Assembly (NCBI RefSeq): GCF_005576615.1
Contig: NZ_CP040330.1
Location: forward strand, 3,683,117 to 3,747,116
From: Natrinema versiforme
Lineage (GTDB): Archaea > Halobacteriota > Halobacteria > Halobacteriales > Natrialbaceae
Reading direction: 5' to 3'
DNA length: 64,000 bases
Shown here: positions 24,709-33,577 of the stretch, one piece after another
Layout: the number at the start of each line of letters is the position of its first letter
How positions within the stretch are numbered: position 1 is the first letter of the stretch
Translations under genes and position numbers: made by a program
The notes under the pieces: generated by a model
What the model saw: the letters and a program-made list of their open reading frames with translations, nothing else
What the model was told of the DNA's origin: nothing
Databases searched by the model: none

Positions 24709-25286
24709 ATGGTCGCACTCTCCTTTGGGGTCCTCGTCGGGGTCGCTATCCTGACCTGTCTGTTCATGGTGTGGGTGCTCGGAGCCAACAGCAACTCGCC
24801 GCCCTTTGCCCCCGCGAGCGGTGCGAACGCGATTTCGACGAGGCAAGCCGCGTTCGTCATCGGGATCCTCGCGGCCGCCGGCGCACTCATGCAGGGCGGG
24901 AGCATCTCCGAGACGGTCGGCGCGGATCTCATCAACGGTGCCACGATTACGCCGCTGGCCGCGACCGCTGGGCTGTTGACCGCGGCGAGCTTCATGGCGA
25001 TCGGGATCTACACGCGGTATCCGATCCCCGCCGCGTTCGCGACGACCGGTGCGATGGTCGGCGTTGGCCTCTCGCTGGGCGGCGATCCGGCGATGGCGAC
25101 CTACCGGCGGCTCGGGTCCTTCTGGCTGCTGGTACCGATCATGTCCGGCGGACTGGCCGGCGGCTCTCCGGGGTCTCGCGGCGAAAAATCGGCGTCACGG
25201 TCACCTTCTGGTTGCTCACCCTCGGCAGTTCGGTCCTCGTCAGCTACGGCCTGTACCGACTGTTCGCGACGGTTATCGGGGGCTGA
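24709..25286 (+). pseudogene. Inorganic phosphate (PiT-type) transporter remnant, frameshifted with internal deletion
   Basis: From the ATG at 24709 the reading frame matches the N-terminal half of haloarchaeal PiT phosphate permeases: the repeat-1 motif LGANSNSPPFAPASGANAIS (about residues 24-43), then GGSISETVGADLINGATITP and YPIPAAFATTGAMVGVG. After FWLLVPIMSGGLAG the frame breaks near 25160-25180. A different frame continues with RKIGVTVTFWLLTLGSSVLV and ends at the stop at 25284-25286 (a C-terminal helix). A complete protein is about 330-390 residues with a second repeat; here ~192 codons remain and the second repeat is absent. This indicates an internal deletion plus a frameshift. Confidence 0.7.
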
Positions 25287-25321
25287 TCCGGGCGCGGGTT
25301 CGTCCTCGAGCGTGCCGGCGG

Positions 25322-25440
25322 CTACTCGAGGACCGTCACCGGTTGCGCGGTGCGTTCGACGACGTCGCGGCGATGCCGCGACCGAGAAACCGCCGCAGGA
25401 ATCCCGTCGACCCGCTGGAGCCGTAGAATCGCTTCCTTCG
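25322..25440 (-). pseudogene. Universal stress protein (UspA) C-terminal remnant
   Basis: On the minus strand one frame gives GSSGSTGFLRRFLGRGIA and a neighbouring frame gives RDVVERTAQPVTVLE followed by a stop at 25324-25322. Together they reproduce the UspA ending G-x-S-G-(8-10)-LG-x3-VV-x5-PV-x-V, with a frameshift between them. No N-terminal ATP-binding half is visible. UspA-like genes often accompany PiT transporters in haloarchaea, so this remnant and the PiT remnant look like one decayed locus. Short length keeps confidence moderate. Confidence 0.45.
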
Positions 25441-25660
25441 AGATTTTACTCGTACTACTCGCGAAGGGGTGTCGCAAGGCATCGAATCGCGGTTTACCGG
25501 CGGCTCACGGGTCGCTCCGTTCCCGTTCGCTTCTCGAGGGGTCACTTCGTTCGCCCTCGCACCGCTCACCGCGGTCCGGCGCGCGCCACTGCGGGCTGGT
25601 GGCCGGTGTTGGGTGAGACGTGAGAGGGCTCGAGCGCCCCGGCCGTGGAGCGAGACGATA

Positions 25661-25668
25661 GTTTAAAC
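25661..25668 (+). promoter_or_regulatory. TATA element of hel308
   Basis: GTTTAAAC, centred about 28 bases before the ATG at 25693, consistent with a leaderless mRNA. Confidence 0.5.
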
Positions 25669-25692
25669 CGCGGGACGCGCCAAGGGCGGATA

Positions 25693-28065
25693 ATGAATAC
25701 CGAGGAGCTGACGGGGCTCCCGCCCGGTGCCGTCGACCACTTCCGGAGCGAGGGCATCGAGGAGCTCTACCCGCCCCAAGCCGAGGCGGTCGAGGCCGGG
25801 GCGACCGAGGGCGAGAACCTCGTGGCCGCCGTCCCGACTGCCAGCGGGAAGACGATGATCGCCGCACTGTCGATGCTGTCGGCGGTCCAACGCGGCGGGA
25901 AGGCGCTGTACATCGTCCCCCTGCGAGCGCTCGCCAGCGAGAAGAAAGCGGAGTTCGAGGCCTACGAGCAGTTCGGCGTGACGACCGGCGTCACGACCGG
26001 CAACTACGAGAGTACCAGCGACTGGCTCGCGACGAAGGACATCATCGTCGCCACGAGCGAGAAGGTCGACTCGCTCGTGCGAAACGGAGCCGACTGGCTC
26101 TCGGATCTCACCTGCGTCGTCTCGGACGAGGTCCACCTGATCGACGACCGGAATCGAGGGCCGACGCTCGAGGTGACCCTCGCCAAACTCAGGAAGCTCA
26201 ACCCGCGGATGCAGGTCGTCGCGCTCTCGGCGACGGTCGGCAACGCGGACGAGATTGCCGACTGGCTCGACGCCGCGCTGGTCGACACCGACTGGCGGCC
26301 GATCGACCTCCAGATGGGAGTCCACTACGGCAACGCCCTGAACTTCGACGACGGCTCGACCCGCGAGGTACCCGTCGACGGCAGCGAAAAGCAAGAGGCC
26401 GCACTCGTCCGCGATATCCTCCAAGAGGAAGGCTCTTCGCTCGTGTTCGTCAACTCCCGGCGGAACGCCGAGGCCGCCGCGCGGCGGTTAGGGAAGGTCT
26501 CGCGGAACGAGCTGACCGCCGAGGAGCGGACCGAACTCGCGGCACTGGCCGACGAGATCCGAGACGACAGCGACACCGAGACGAGCAGGGATCTGGCCGA
26601 GGCCGTCGAACACGGGTCGGCCTTCCACCACGCCGGCCTCTCGAGCAGCCAGCGGACCATCGTCGAGGACGCCTTTCGCGACCGGCTGCTGAAGGTGATT
26701 TCGGCGACGCCGACGCTCGCCGCGGGGGTCAACACCCCCGCCCGCCGCGTGATCGTCCGCGACTGGCGGCGCTTCGACCCCAGCGCCGGCGGCATGGCAC
26801 CCTTGGACGTCCTCGAGGTCCACCAGATGATGGGTCGGGCGGGTCGGCCGGGGCTCGACCCCTACGGCGAGGCCGTCTTGCTCGCCAAGAGCCACGACGA
26901 GAGCGAGGAACTGTTCGACCGCTACATCTGGGCCGATCCCGAACCTGTCCGGTCGAAGCTGGCGGCCGAACCCGCCCTGCGGACCCACGTCCTCGCGACC
27001 ATCGCCTCCGGCTTCGCTCGCACGCGCGAGGGACTGCTCGAGTTCCTCGAGGCTACTCTCTATGCCAGCCAGTCGAGCGAACCGGGTCGGCTCGAGACGG
27101 TCACCGACACGGTACTCGAGTACCTCGAGTCGAACGACTTTATCGAACGCGAGGGGGGGACCGACGGCGGCGAGGACGCCGCCGACGGCGCGTTCACCAC
27201 CGCGGCCGACCTCGAGAGCGAGAGCGGCGGCCGCGACGAAGAACTCGAGGCGACCAGCCTCGGTCACACCGTCTCGCGGCTCTATCTCGATCCGATGAGC
27301 GCCGCGGAGATCGTCCACGGCCTCGAGGACGCCGACGAACGCCCGACCGCGCTGGGGCTCTACCAGCTCGTCTCGCGGACGCCGGACATGTACGAACTCT
27401 ACCTGCGCTCGGGCGAGGACGAGAAATTCGGCGAGCTCTACTACGAGCGCGAGGCCGAGTTGCTCGGCGACGCGCCCAGCGAGTACGAGGAAGAGCGCTT
27501 CGAGGACTGGCTCGCCGCGCTCAAGACGGGCAAACTGCTCGAGGACTGGGCCGACGAAACGGACGAAGAGCGGATCACGGACCGGTACAAGATCGGGCCG
27601 GGCGACCTGCGCGGCAAGGTCGATACCGCGGAGTGGCTGCTCGGTGCGGCCGAATCGTTGGCCGCCGAAATCGACAGCGAGTGGACCGTCGCCGTCCGCG
27701 AAGCACGTGCCCGCGTCGAACACGGCGTCGGTGAGGAACTGCTCGAACTCGTCTCGGTCGGCGGCGTGGGCCGCAAGCGCGCCCGCCGGCTCTACGCGGC
27801 GGGAATCGAGGAACCCGCCGACCTCCGGACTGCAGACAAAGGGGTCGTTCTCACCGTCCTCAAAGGCGAGAAGACGGCCGAGACCATCCTCGAGAACGCC
27901 GGCCGGGAGGACCCCTCGATGGACGGCGTCGAGCCGGAATCCGCTGGGTCGAACAACAGGGGCGAGAGCGCGACGGCGAACTCGAGCAACGACGCGGAGA
28001 CCGAGGGAACGGCGGAGGAGACGCCGACGGAAGACGACAGTCAGGCGAGTCTGGGTGATTTCTGA
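25693..28065 (+). CDS. hel308: Hel308-type Ski2-like DNA helicase
   Basis: 790-residue SF2 helicase that acts on stalled or recombining replication forks. Motifs: Q-like [13 protein letters not shown], Walker [10 protein letters not shown] (about residues 50-58), the box SDEVHLI, motif III LSATVGN, the lobe-2 segment [11 protein letters not shown], motif [16 protein letters not shown], and motif [15 protein letters not shown]. The C-terminal winged helix, ratchet and HhH part are followed by [13 protein letters not shown] and by an acidic 50-residue tail ending in SQASLGDF, which resembles a PCNA-interacting (Q-x2-L-x2-F) peptide. The start was chosen at [10 protein letters not shown], 28 bases after the TATA box. 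The stop overlaps the ATG of the next gene by one base. Confidence 0.95.
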   Translation: MNTEELTGLPPGAVDHFRSEGIEELYPPQAEAVEAGATEGENLVAAVPTASGKTMIAALSMLSAVQRGGKALYIVPLRALASEKKAEFEAYEQFGVTTGVTTGNYESTSDWLATKDIIVATSEKVDSLVRNGADWLSDLTCVVSDEVHLIDDRNRGPTLEVTLAKLRKLNPRMQVVALSATVGNADEIADWLDAALVDTDWRPIDLQMGVHYGNALNFDDGSTREVPVDGSEKQEAALVRDILQEEGSSLVFVNSRRNAEAAARRLGKVSRNELTAEERTELAALADEIRDDSDTETSRDLAEAVEHGSAFHHAGLSSSQRTIVEDAFRDRLLKVISATPTLAAGVNTPARRVIVRDWRRFDPSAGGMAPLDVLEVHQMMGRAGRPGLDPYGEAVLLAKSHDESEELFDRYIWADPEPVRSKLAAEPALRTHVLATIASGFARTREGLLEFLEATLYASQSSEPGRLETVTDTVLEYLESNDFIEREGGTDGGEDAADGAFTTAADLESESGGRDEELEATSLGHTVSRLYLDPMSAAEIVHGLEDADERPTALGLYQLVSRTPDMYELYLRSGEDEKFGELYYEREAELLGDAPSEYEEERFEDWLAALKTGKLLEDWADETDEERITDRYKIGPGDLRGKVDTAEWLLGAAESLAAEIDSEWTVAVREARARVEHGVGEELLELVSVGGVGRKRARRLYAAGIEEPADLRTADKGVVLTVLKGEKTAETILENAGREDPSMDGVEPESAGSNNRGESATANSSNDAETEGTAEETPTEDDSQASLGDF

Positions 28066-28577
28066 TGGAGCTACTGGACTGCCGCCTCGAGATCGGCGAT
28101 CTGGACGCGTTCGTGGCCGACCTCGGCGAGATCGGCGACCGCCACGGCGTGACGATTCAAGCGTTCGACGCCCGCTACGTCGCCGACCGCGCCCACCTCG
28201 AGCGGGCCGTCGAGTTCGCCGACCGCGCCATCGAGCGCGGCGAGAACGTCGCCCGGGACCGCGCCGTCGAAATCCTGCTGTACGCCGCCGGTCGCCGACA
28301 GATCGACCGCGCCCTCGAGATGGGCGTCGGCGAGGGCGAGACCCGGGCGGTCGTGCTCGTCGACGGCGATGGGAACGGCGACGCCGATGAAGCGGCCGCA
28401 CTCGACGCGGTCGAACGCCTCGAGGCGTTCGAAGGGCGAGCGCCGACCCTCGAGACGCGAGATACCGAGACACTCTGCAACTTCTTCGAGATTCCCGCGG
28501 CCGAACGGGCGGCGACCGACGCGGGACTGTCGGCGCTGGTCCGCGAGCGCGTCGCGCTGCTCGAGGTCGAGAAGTAG
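28065..28577 (+). CDS. cgi121: KEOPS complex subunit Cgi121
   Basis: 170-residue protein of the Cgi121/TPRKB family. With Kae1, Bud32 and Pcc1 it forms KEOPS, which makes the universal tRNA modification t6A; Cgi121 binds the tRNA 3' end. Recognised by the order of conserved parts: IQAFDARYVADRAHLERAVE, the helix with RGENVARDRAVEILLYAAGR, the RQIDRALEMGVGEGE segment, and FFEIPAAERAATDAGLSALV near the end. Its start ATG overlaps the hel308 stop (TGATG), and the Hel308-Cgi121 gene pair is a recurring archaeal arrangement. The protein probably depends on translational coupling. Confidence 0.88.
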   Translation: MELLDCRLEIGDLDAFVADLGEIGDRHGVTIQAFDARYVADRAHLERAVEFADRAIERGENVARDRAVEILLYAAGRRQIDRALEMGVGEGETRAVVLVDGDGNGDADEAAALDAVERLEAFEGRAPTLETRDTETLCNFFEIPAAERAATDAGLSALVRERVALLEVEK

Positions 28578-28653
28578 CCGGCGGAGACGAGCGGCCGCCG
28601 CGGCTCGAGAGAGTCGACGGCACGCTCTTGTGCGACCCTGCCGACATCTAGCT

Positions 28654-30015
28654 ATGGCCACCCTCGAGGATCCGCTCGAGATCGGCGGCATGACGGTTCC
28701 GAACCGGCTCTATCGTGCGCCGCTGCTCGAGTGTGCGGGCAACGGCCCCGACGCGGTCGACGCGCTGATCGACGACTTAGAGCCCGCGGCGGCGTCGGGT
28801 GTCGGCCTCATCTGTCAGGGCGCGACGATCGTCCGCGGCGACGGCGGCTGTGCCGCGCCGGGGATGACCCGCGTCCACGACCCCGCGTTCGTCTCGCAAC
28901 TGTCGCGGCTGACCGATCGGATTCACGACCACGGGAGCCGGATCGTCATCCAACTCGAGCACGGCGGCCTCCGGAGCATGGAGACGTGGCACGCCGAATA
29001 CCGCGCGGAGCACCCGGACCTCGAGCAACTCGCCGTCTCGCGCCCGCCGTGGCAGTTGCGGCTGCTCGATCGGCTGGGATTCCTCGAGTACGACCCGCAC
29101 GTCCTCACGACCGCGGAGGTGTACGAGCTCGCGGCCGATTTCGGGCGCGCGGCGGCCCGCGCCGTCGAGGCGGGCTACGACGGGGTCCACCTCGCCGGGG
29201 CGAATATGGGGATCGTTCAGCAGTTCCTCTCCCCCTTTTACAACCGCCGGGACGACGAGTTCGGCGGCTCGCCCGAGGCCCGCCTGCAGTTCCTCGCGGT
29301 CGTCCACGACGAGATCCGCGACCGCGCCGGCGACGTTCCGCTGCTGACCAAGGTACCGGCGGAGACCCCGGCACCGCCGCGGCCGGTCGTCCATCGAAAG
29401 CTGTCGCTCGAGGACGGCGTCGAGATCGCCCGTCGACTCGAGAAAATCGGCTACGACGCGGTCGTCCCCGTCCAGACCTCCGTCGTCTGGGACATGAGCA
29501 TCGTCCGCGGGGAGTACCCCGAGCGGGCGTGGACCAACGAGGGGCTGCAAGCGGAGTACGACGCGGCGTTCGGCGGCGCGGCGCGAAAGCGACTCGTCTC
29601 GTTGGCCAACCGAATTCAGTCGCTGCAGTACGATTTCGAACCCGCGTGGAACGCCGACTTCTGTCGGCGGGTTCGCGAGCAGGTTTCGATTCCTGTGCTG
29701 GCGGAAGGTGGTATTCGCGAGCGCGAAGAGATGGACCAGCTATTGGGAGGTGCGATCAACAAGAGTGAGAATCCCGAGACACCGGCCTGCGACATGGTCG
29801 GCATGGCCCGGCCCTTCTACGCCGAACCGCGGCTTGGTGCGCGGCTGCTCGAGACCGGGTCCGAGACCGAAAATCCGCGCGTACTCTGTGAAAGTTGCAA
29901 CAACTGTACGGTGCCGCAGGTGACCGACGCGCCGGGGATCTGCCGGACGCCAGCCGTGCTACGCAAACGGGGCGACCTCGAGCGCGAGGGCGCGTACGAC
30001 CGCTCCGAGCCGTGA
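28654..30015 (+). CDS. NADH:flavin oxidoreductase / old-yellow-enzyme family
   Basis: 453-residue FMN-dependent oxidoreductase (OYE-like TIM barrel). The N-terminal segment IGGMTVPNRLYRAPLLECAG is the family opening, QGATIVRGDGGC lies near residue 55, and the active-site part is HLAGANMGIVQQFLSPFYN (H-x-A/x-x-G ... FLSP-x-x-N, about residues 180-198) plus RDDEFGGSPEARLQFL. The C-terminal end has CESCNNC followed by a GIC cysteine, resembling the iron-sulfur ligand set of 2,4-dienoyl-CoA reductase relatives, but the FAD/NADPH domains of those enzymes are absent. The electron donor and substrate are unknown. It lies 76 bp after Cgi121 and may be separate. Confidence 0.85.
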   Translation: MATLEDPLEIGGMTVPNRLYRAPLLECAGNGPDAVDALIDDLEPAAASGVGLICQGATIVRGDGGCAAPGMTRVHDPAFVSQLSRLTDRIHDHGSRIVIQLEHGGLRSMETWHAEYRAEHPDLEQLAVSRPPWQLRLLDRLGFLEYDPHVLTTAEVYELAADFGRAAARAVEAGYDGVHLAGANMGIVQQFLSPFYNRRDDEFGGSPEARLQFLAVVHDEIRDRAGDVPLLTKVPAETPAPPRPVVHRKLSLEDGVEIARRLEKIGYDAVVPVQTSVVWDMSIVRGEYPERAWTNEGLQAEYDAAFGGAARKRLVSLANRIQSLQYDFEPAWNADFCRRVREQVSIPVLAEGGIREREEMDQLLGGAINKSENPETPACDMVGMARPFYAEPRLGARLLETGSETENPRVLCESCNNCTVPQVTDAPGICRTPAVLRKRGDLEREGAYDRSEP

Positions 30016-30018
30016 CGG

Positions 30019-30729
30019 TCAGCCGGAGAGGGTTCCGTCGGTCAGTTCCGCGAGGGTTCCCTCGACGGTATAGTCGGGCGCTTCGACTTTGAACTGCGAG
30101 TCCGTCGACCCCGCATAGTGTAACTGGAGCGTGTACGAGCCGTCGTCCTGGATCGGCGCCACTTCGACGCGGTTCTCACCGATCTGATCGAGTCGAACCA
30201 TCTCACCGGCGTACTCGGAATCAGTCGTGCCGTCAATCTCGTATAGTTCCCATTCGGCGTCGATGGCCGACCCCTCGAGCGGGTAGCCGCCGTTAATCCA
30301 TCCGCCGAGTCCCTCGTCGATCGCGTACGTGTGTTCGTATCCCGCGTCGATCAGGGAGGCGGCACGCTGAGAGGACAGGTGATGCGGACACGCACAGTAG
30401 GTGACGACCCGGGTATCGGTCGACCACTCCTCGACCGGATCGTCCTCGATGTCGCCGGCGTCCGCTGCCGGCGAGAAGACGGCGCCTTTGATCCGCCGTT
30501 CATCGTACTGAGTTCGAGTGCGCGCGTCGACGAACTTCGCCTCGTCGTTTTTGTACCACTCGTAGGTATCCTCGACTGGCACGAGCGGAACGTCGACTCC
30601 GCTGGGCGTCGAGTTCAGTTCGTAGTCGAATTCGTTGGCCGCTGTCGCGTCGCTATTGCCACCGAGACAGCCCGCGACCACGCCGACCGTCGTCGTCCCG
30701 CTAACGGCGAGGAACGTCCGTCGATTCAT
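30019..30729 (-). CDS. Tat-lipoprotein with rhodanese domain
   Basis: 236-residue exported protein. The N-terminus MNRRTFLAVSGTTTVGVVAG gives a twin-arginine signal (RR at residues 3-4) and lipobox VAGC (Cys21), so it should be lipid-anchored outside the membrane. The rhodanese domain runs about residues 55-145, with KFVDARTRTQYDERRIKGAV and the active-site loop VVTYCACPHHLSSQRAASL. The catalytic cysteine is in YCACPHH rather than in a canonical C-R-x-G loop, so sulfurtransferase activity is inferred. The C-terminal ~80 residues form an extra beta domain. It is convergent with the preceding oxidoreductase gene. Confidence 0.85.
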   Translation of the reverse strand: MNRRTFLAVSGTTTVGVVAGCLGGNSDATAANEFDYELNSTPSGVDVPLVPVEDTYEWYKNDEAKFVDARTRTQYDERRIKGAVFSPAADAGDIEDDPVEEWSTDTRVVTYCACPHHLSSQRAASLIDAGYEHTYAIDEGLGGWINGGYPLEGSAIDAEWELYEIDGTTDSEYAGEMVRLDQIGENRVEVAPIQDDGSYTLQLHYAGSTDSQFKVEAPDYTVEGTLAELTDGTLSG

Positions 30730-30857
30730 ACGGACAGCTAACGAGGACAGGGAGATATGACTTCTGGTGACGCGAGAGTTACCGTGAGACCCCTTCGTTT
30801 CGACTGGAAACCGAGAGACGGGGCTGGCGAAGTACTCGAGTCGAAACGGCAGAGAAG

Positions 30858-30930
30858 TAGTCCATGCTGGATTCGAACCAGCGTCCCGAGCCCCAGAAGC
30901 TCGGAGGATTGGCCACTACCCTAATGGACT
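30858..30930 (-). tRNA. tRNA-Gln (anticodon CTG)
   Basis: 73-nt cloverleaf on the minus strand. The acceptor stem AGTCCAT pairs with ATGGACT followed by discriminator A. The D arm lies around GGGTAGTGGCCAATCC. The anticodon arm is stem CGAGC, loop TTCTGGG and stem GCTCG, giving anticodon CTG. The T arm GCTGG-TTCGAAT-CCAGC is intact. No intron is visible and CCA is not encoded. It resembles other haloarchaeal tRNA-Gln genes. Located between a rhodanese lipoprotein gene and the frameshifted HNH gene. Confidence 0.9.
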
Positions 30931-31057
30931 TGACATGTTTCGCCGGTCTCCGATTTCCGACGAGGTACCAGATAGTAGTGGGAGTGCATATTAGAGTGTT
31001 ACGAACTGGACCGAGAACGGGTCGCGTGTCGAGTACATCTCGAGTCGGCGCCGCCGT

Positions 31058-31375
31058 TCACGACGTGTCGACCATCGGTGGTTCGTAATGTTCCGCTCGA
31101 TGGCAGTTCGCACAGAGAACGCTACACCGTTCGATTTCGGCTCGTATCCGTGCTTTCGGCCGATCGTCTGCGACTAATTTCGTGACGCTCGCCCCCTTCG
31201 TAGTGTCGTCGTGATGGTAGTCCAGACACCCAAGATCGGACTCCGCACAGCGGTTACACCCCCGCTCTCGTTTCCGATCGTGAATCCACTGACGGCGCTC
31301 CCGAGTCGGCTGCGAGTAATGGATTTTTCCGGTGGCAGTTCGCACAGAGAACCTCACACTTCTCGATCTCGTCAC
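31058..31375 (-). pseudogene. Second HNH domain, out of frame with upstream HNH gene
   Basis: Carries a second HNH endonuclease-like unit: [20 protein letters not shown], then LGCLDYHHDD (HNH-type H-H pair), and the closing [16 protein letters not shown]. It continues the neighbouring gene after a frame change: the upstream frame reads ...CANCHRK then non-homologous residues, while this frame continues as [14 protein letters not shown] one-base shift at the homopolymer T-run at 31324-31328 (A5 in the coding strand) joins both. Probable 3' half of a two-HNH protein broken by a frameshift. Confidence 0.65.
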
Positions 31376-31853
31376 GGAGCCGGTCTTTTCCGTAGCCGTA
31401 GGTCACCATTTTCCCAACTGCCATCTCCTTCGTCGCTGTCTCGATATGGTGGAAATCGAGGCACGCAACGCTGTCGGCCCCACATCGGAAACAACCTCGC
31501 TCTTTCTTTATATCATTGAGCCACGAACGAAGCCGTGAACGGCGGCGTAACGATCGCTCCGTATTCCAGTCGGCGTTTCGGTAGTGCCACCGTTGGTCGA
31601 CCGAGAGTTCCTCCCAGACGAGCCCGGGTGGCAGTTCGACATCGTCCGGTTTCGGCTCCACACGGGATCCGGTAGACGGAGCCGTCTCGAGCCCTGCCAT
31701 CTCTTTCGCGTCGTTCCAGCCGCCACAGGTCCGAATGATCGTCGCGGACGCCGGCGTCAGGCCTAACTCCTCGTACTGCGCTTTCGTCGGCGACTCGTCC
31801 AGTCGCTCAGCAGCCTCCCGGAGCGCCTCGAGGCACTCCGCCTCGGTGGTCAT
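31254..31853 (-). CDS. HNH endonuclease-like protein with homing-endonuclease-associated repeat (frameshifted at 3' end)
   Basis: 199-residue product as read. An N-terminal unit [20 protein letters not shown] followed by [20 protein letters not shown] matches the homing-endonuclease-associated repeat that gives site recognition. Then comes an HNH-type zinc-binding nuclease unit: [20 protein letters not shown] with the closing [11 protein letters not shown] (about residues 115-175). After CANCHRK the frame degenerates: the last ~25 residues lack family similarity, and the following domain lies in another frame (see the partner entry). Such genes are often selfish, or host-like nucleases. ATG at 31853; divergent to purO. 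Confidence 0.75.
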   Translation of the reverse strand: MTTEAECLEALREAAERLDESPTKAQYEELGLTPASATIIRTCGGWNDAKEMAGLETAPSTGSRVEPKPDDVELPPGLVWEELSVDQRWHYRNADWNTERSLRRRSRLRSWLNDIKKERGCFRCGADSVACLDFHHIETATKEMAVGKMVTYGYGKDRLRDEIEKCEVLCANCHRKNPLLAADSGAPSVDSRSETRAGV

Positions 31854-31968
31854 GCGCCCGTTGGCCGCGGCATCCCGTATAAACCCTCGTCCGCGCTACG
31901 CTCCGAGACCAGCGAGAGAGCGAACGCGAATCGATACCCCTTTTCCGTTCTCTCGCGCACCTGCGAGT

Positions 31969-32556
31969 ATGTACATCGGACGATTCGTCGTCGTCGGCCC
32001 CGAAGTTGGCGCGTATCGCGTCTCTTCGCGGTCGTTCCCGAACCGAGAGCTCACCGCTCGAGACGAGGCGCTCACCGTGGGTCCCACTGAGGACGCCCCG
32101 GAGACCGACAACCCCTACGTCTCCTACAACTGCCTGCGGATCGTCGAGACGCCGACAGGCGAGACGGCCGCGTTCGGCAACGGCTCGCACGTCGATCCGA
32201 TCGCGGAGAAACTCGAGTTGGGATATCCCGCCCGGGACGCGCTGGCCGAGAGCCTGCTGGCGCTGGATTACGAGAAAGACGACTACGACACGCCCCGGAT
32301 CGCGGCGACGATCGGCGACGGCGAGGCGCTGATCGGAACCGTTCGCAAGGACGCCCTGCTGGTCGAGACCGTCGACGAGCCGACGCTGGTCGCGACCTAC
32401 GAGACGGACTCGCCCGAGGCGTTCGAGTTCGAGGCCGACGATGCGGCGGCGGCCGCGAGCGAGGCCTACGACCTCGAGTTCGAACACGCGGTCTGTGCGG
32501 CCGGCGTCGCCCGGACCGAAGACGGGTTCGAAACGGCGATCGAGAACGGCGACTGA
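31969..32556 (+). CDS. purO: Archaeal IMP cyclohydrolase
   Basis: 195-residue PurO, catalysing the last step of de novo purine synthesis (ring closure of FAICAR to IMP). The family opening [20 protein letters not shown] and [20 protein letters not shown] are near-perfect, and [20 protein letters not shown] and [20 protein letters not shown] are also diagnostic. Archaeal PurO is a standalone enzyme, unlike bacterial PurH. ATG at 31969 chosen because it starts the conserved block. Divergent to the HNH gene. Confidence 0.92.
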   Translation: MYIGRFVVVGPEVGAYRVSSRSFPNRELTARDEALTVGPTEDAPETDNPYVSYNCLRIVETPTGETAAFGNGSHVDPIAEKLELGYPARDALAESLLALDYEKDDYDTPRIAATIGDGEALIGTVRKDALLVETVDEPTLVATYETDSPEAFEFEADDAAAAASEAYDLEFEHAVCAAGVARTEDGFETAIENGD

Positions 32557-32633
32557 TCGACGCGACGGCGCTCGGCCGGTTCGCTCGAGGCAACGACTAA
32601 CCTACAAACCCCTCGAGGCAGTTATCCTCGAGC

Positions 32634-33302
32634 ATGAAGGTCGGACTCGTTTCGGACATTCACGGCAACCGGGTCGCGCTCGAGACCGTCCTCGAGGACA
32701 TGCCGCCGGTCGACGAACTGTACTGTGCGGGCGACGTCGTCGGCTACAACCCGTGGCCCGCCGACTGCGTCGACGAGTTGCGAGAGCGGGGCGTGCCGAC
32801 GGTGATGGGAAACCACGACGCCGCCGTCGCCGCGGAGACGCCCTTCCGGTTCAACGGGATGGCAAAGGCAGGTGTCGACTACGCCGAGCAGGAGCTTTCG
32901 GACGACCGACTCGAGTGGCTCGGTTCCCTGCCGGCGGAGCGACTCGAGTGTGACGGCCGGGTGAAACTCGTCCACGGCCACCCGGACGATCCCGACCGGT
33001 ACACCCGGTATACGTATCCGGAGGAGTTCTCGCCGCGGATGCTCGGCGACGAGGACGTGCTAGTGCTCGGCCACACCCACGTGCAGGGCGCAAAGCAGTT
33101 CACGGAGGGGATCGTCGTCAATCCGGGTAGCGTCGGCCAGCCCCGCGACGGCGATCCGCGAGCGGGCTATGCGGTGCTCGATCTCGACGCGCTGACCGTC
33201 GACACCTATCGCGTCGAGTACGACATCGAGGCGGTCCAAGCGGCGGTCGACGAGGCAGGGTTGCCCGAACGCATCGGGACGCGACTCGCTCGAGGCAAGT
33301 AA
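32634..33302 (+). CDS. Metallophosphoesterase (YfcE/MJ0936-like)
   Basis: 222-residue calcineurin-like phosphoesterase. The complete metal-binding set is visible: GLVSDIHGNRVAL (D-x-H), LYCAGDVVGYNPW (GD), VMGNHDAAVA (GNHD), KLVHGHPDD and VLGHTHVQGA (GH-x-H). The length and layout match archaeal phosphodiesterases of the YfcE/MJ0936 type, active on small phosphodiesters in vitro; the natural substrate is unknown. ATG at 32634. Confidence 0.92.
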   Translation: MKVGLVSDIHGNRVALETVLEDMPPVDELYCAGDVVGYNPWPADCVDELRERGVPTVMGNHDAAVAAETPFRFNGMAKAGVDYAEQELSDDRLEWLGSLPAERLECDGRVKLVHGHPDDPDRYTRYTYPEEFSPRMLGDEDVLVLGHTHVQGAKQFTEGIVVNPGSVGQPRDGDPRAGYAVLDLDALTVDTYRVEYDIEAVQAAVDEAGLPERIGTRLARGK

Positions 33303-33383
33303 CCCAGCGAGGTCGAGGCCGACGAGATCGAGGACGGGACCCCGCCGTACGAGCGCGAATCCGCGGGATGCCGGAAACGAATC

Positions 33384-33391
33384 TTTTTACA
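33384..33391 (+). promoter_or_regulatory. Candidate TATA element upstream of cysE leader
   Basis: TTTTTACA centred ~29 bases before the ATG at 33416. The spacing puts transcription start at or near that ATG, well upstream of cysE at 33558. Confidence 0.45.
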
Positions 33392-33415
33392 CTACCCCCA
33401 CTGCTACGTTCGGAT

Positions 33416-33577
33416 ATGGTATCTACCGGCCCCACCGGGCGTCCCGACAGGAACTGTCCTCGTTACGCCGTGGGCCGGTGTTGTCGCTCGCCGACTCGTC
33501 CGTCGACTCGCGGCCAGCGTCGCATCGAGACCGCTCCTGTGAGGCCGATCGAGAGCGATGTTCGAACGCGTGCGTGA
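33416..33577 (+). CDS. Possible leader ORF overlapping cysE start (53 codons)
   Basis: A leaderless-looking small ORF: ATG at 33416, stop TGA at 33575-33577, overlapping the cysE start at 33558 by 20 bases. It contains three Cys codons, two of them tandem (TGT TGT) in the segment [12 protein letters not shown], unusual for haloarchaeal proteins where Cys is rare. The C-terminal part is Arg-rich and resembles shadow coding. It may be a regulatory leader peptide sensing cysteine, or chance. No family is recognised. Confidence 0.25.
   Translation: MVSTGPTGRPDRNCPRYAVGRCCRSPTRPSTRGQRRIETAPVRPIESDVRTRA

Larger units (their letters stand above)
25287..25692. other. Intergenic region with stress-protein remnant and Hel308 promoter
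   Basis: Apart from the Usp remnant (25322-25440) no gene is seen. The part 25480-25600 is rich in TCGCT/CCGTTC-type repeats without perfect hairpins. GTTTAAAC at 25661-25668 is a likely TATA element about 28 bases before the hel308 start. Confidence 0.5.
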
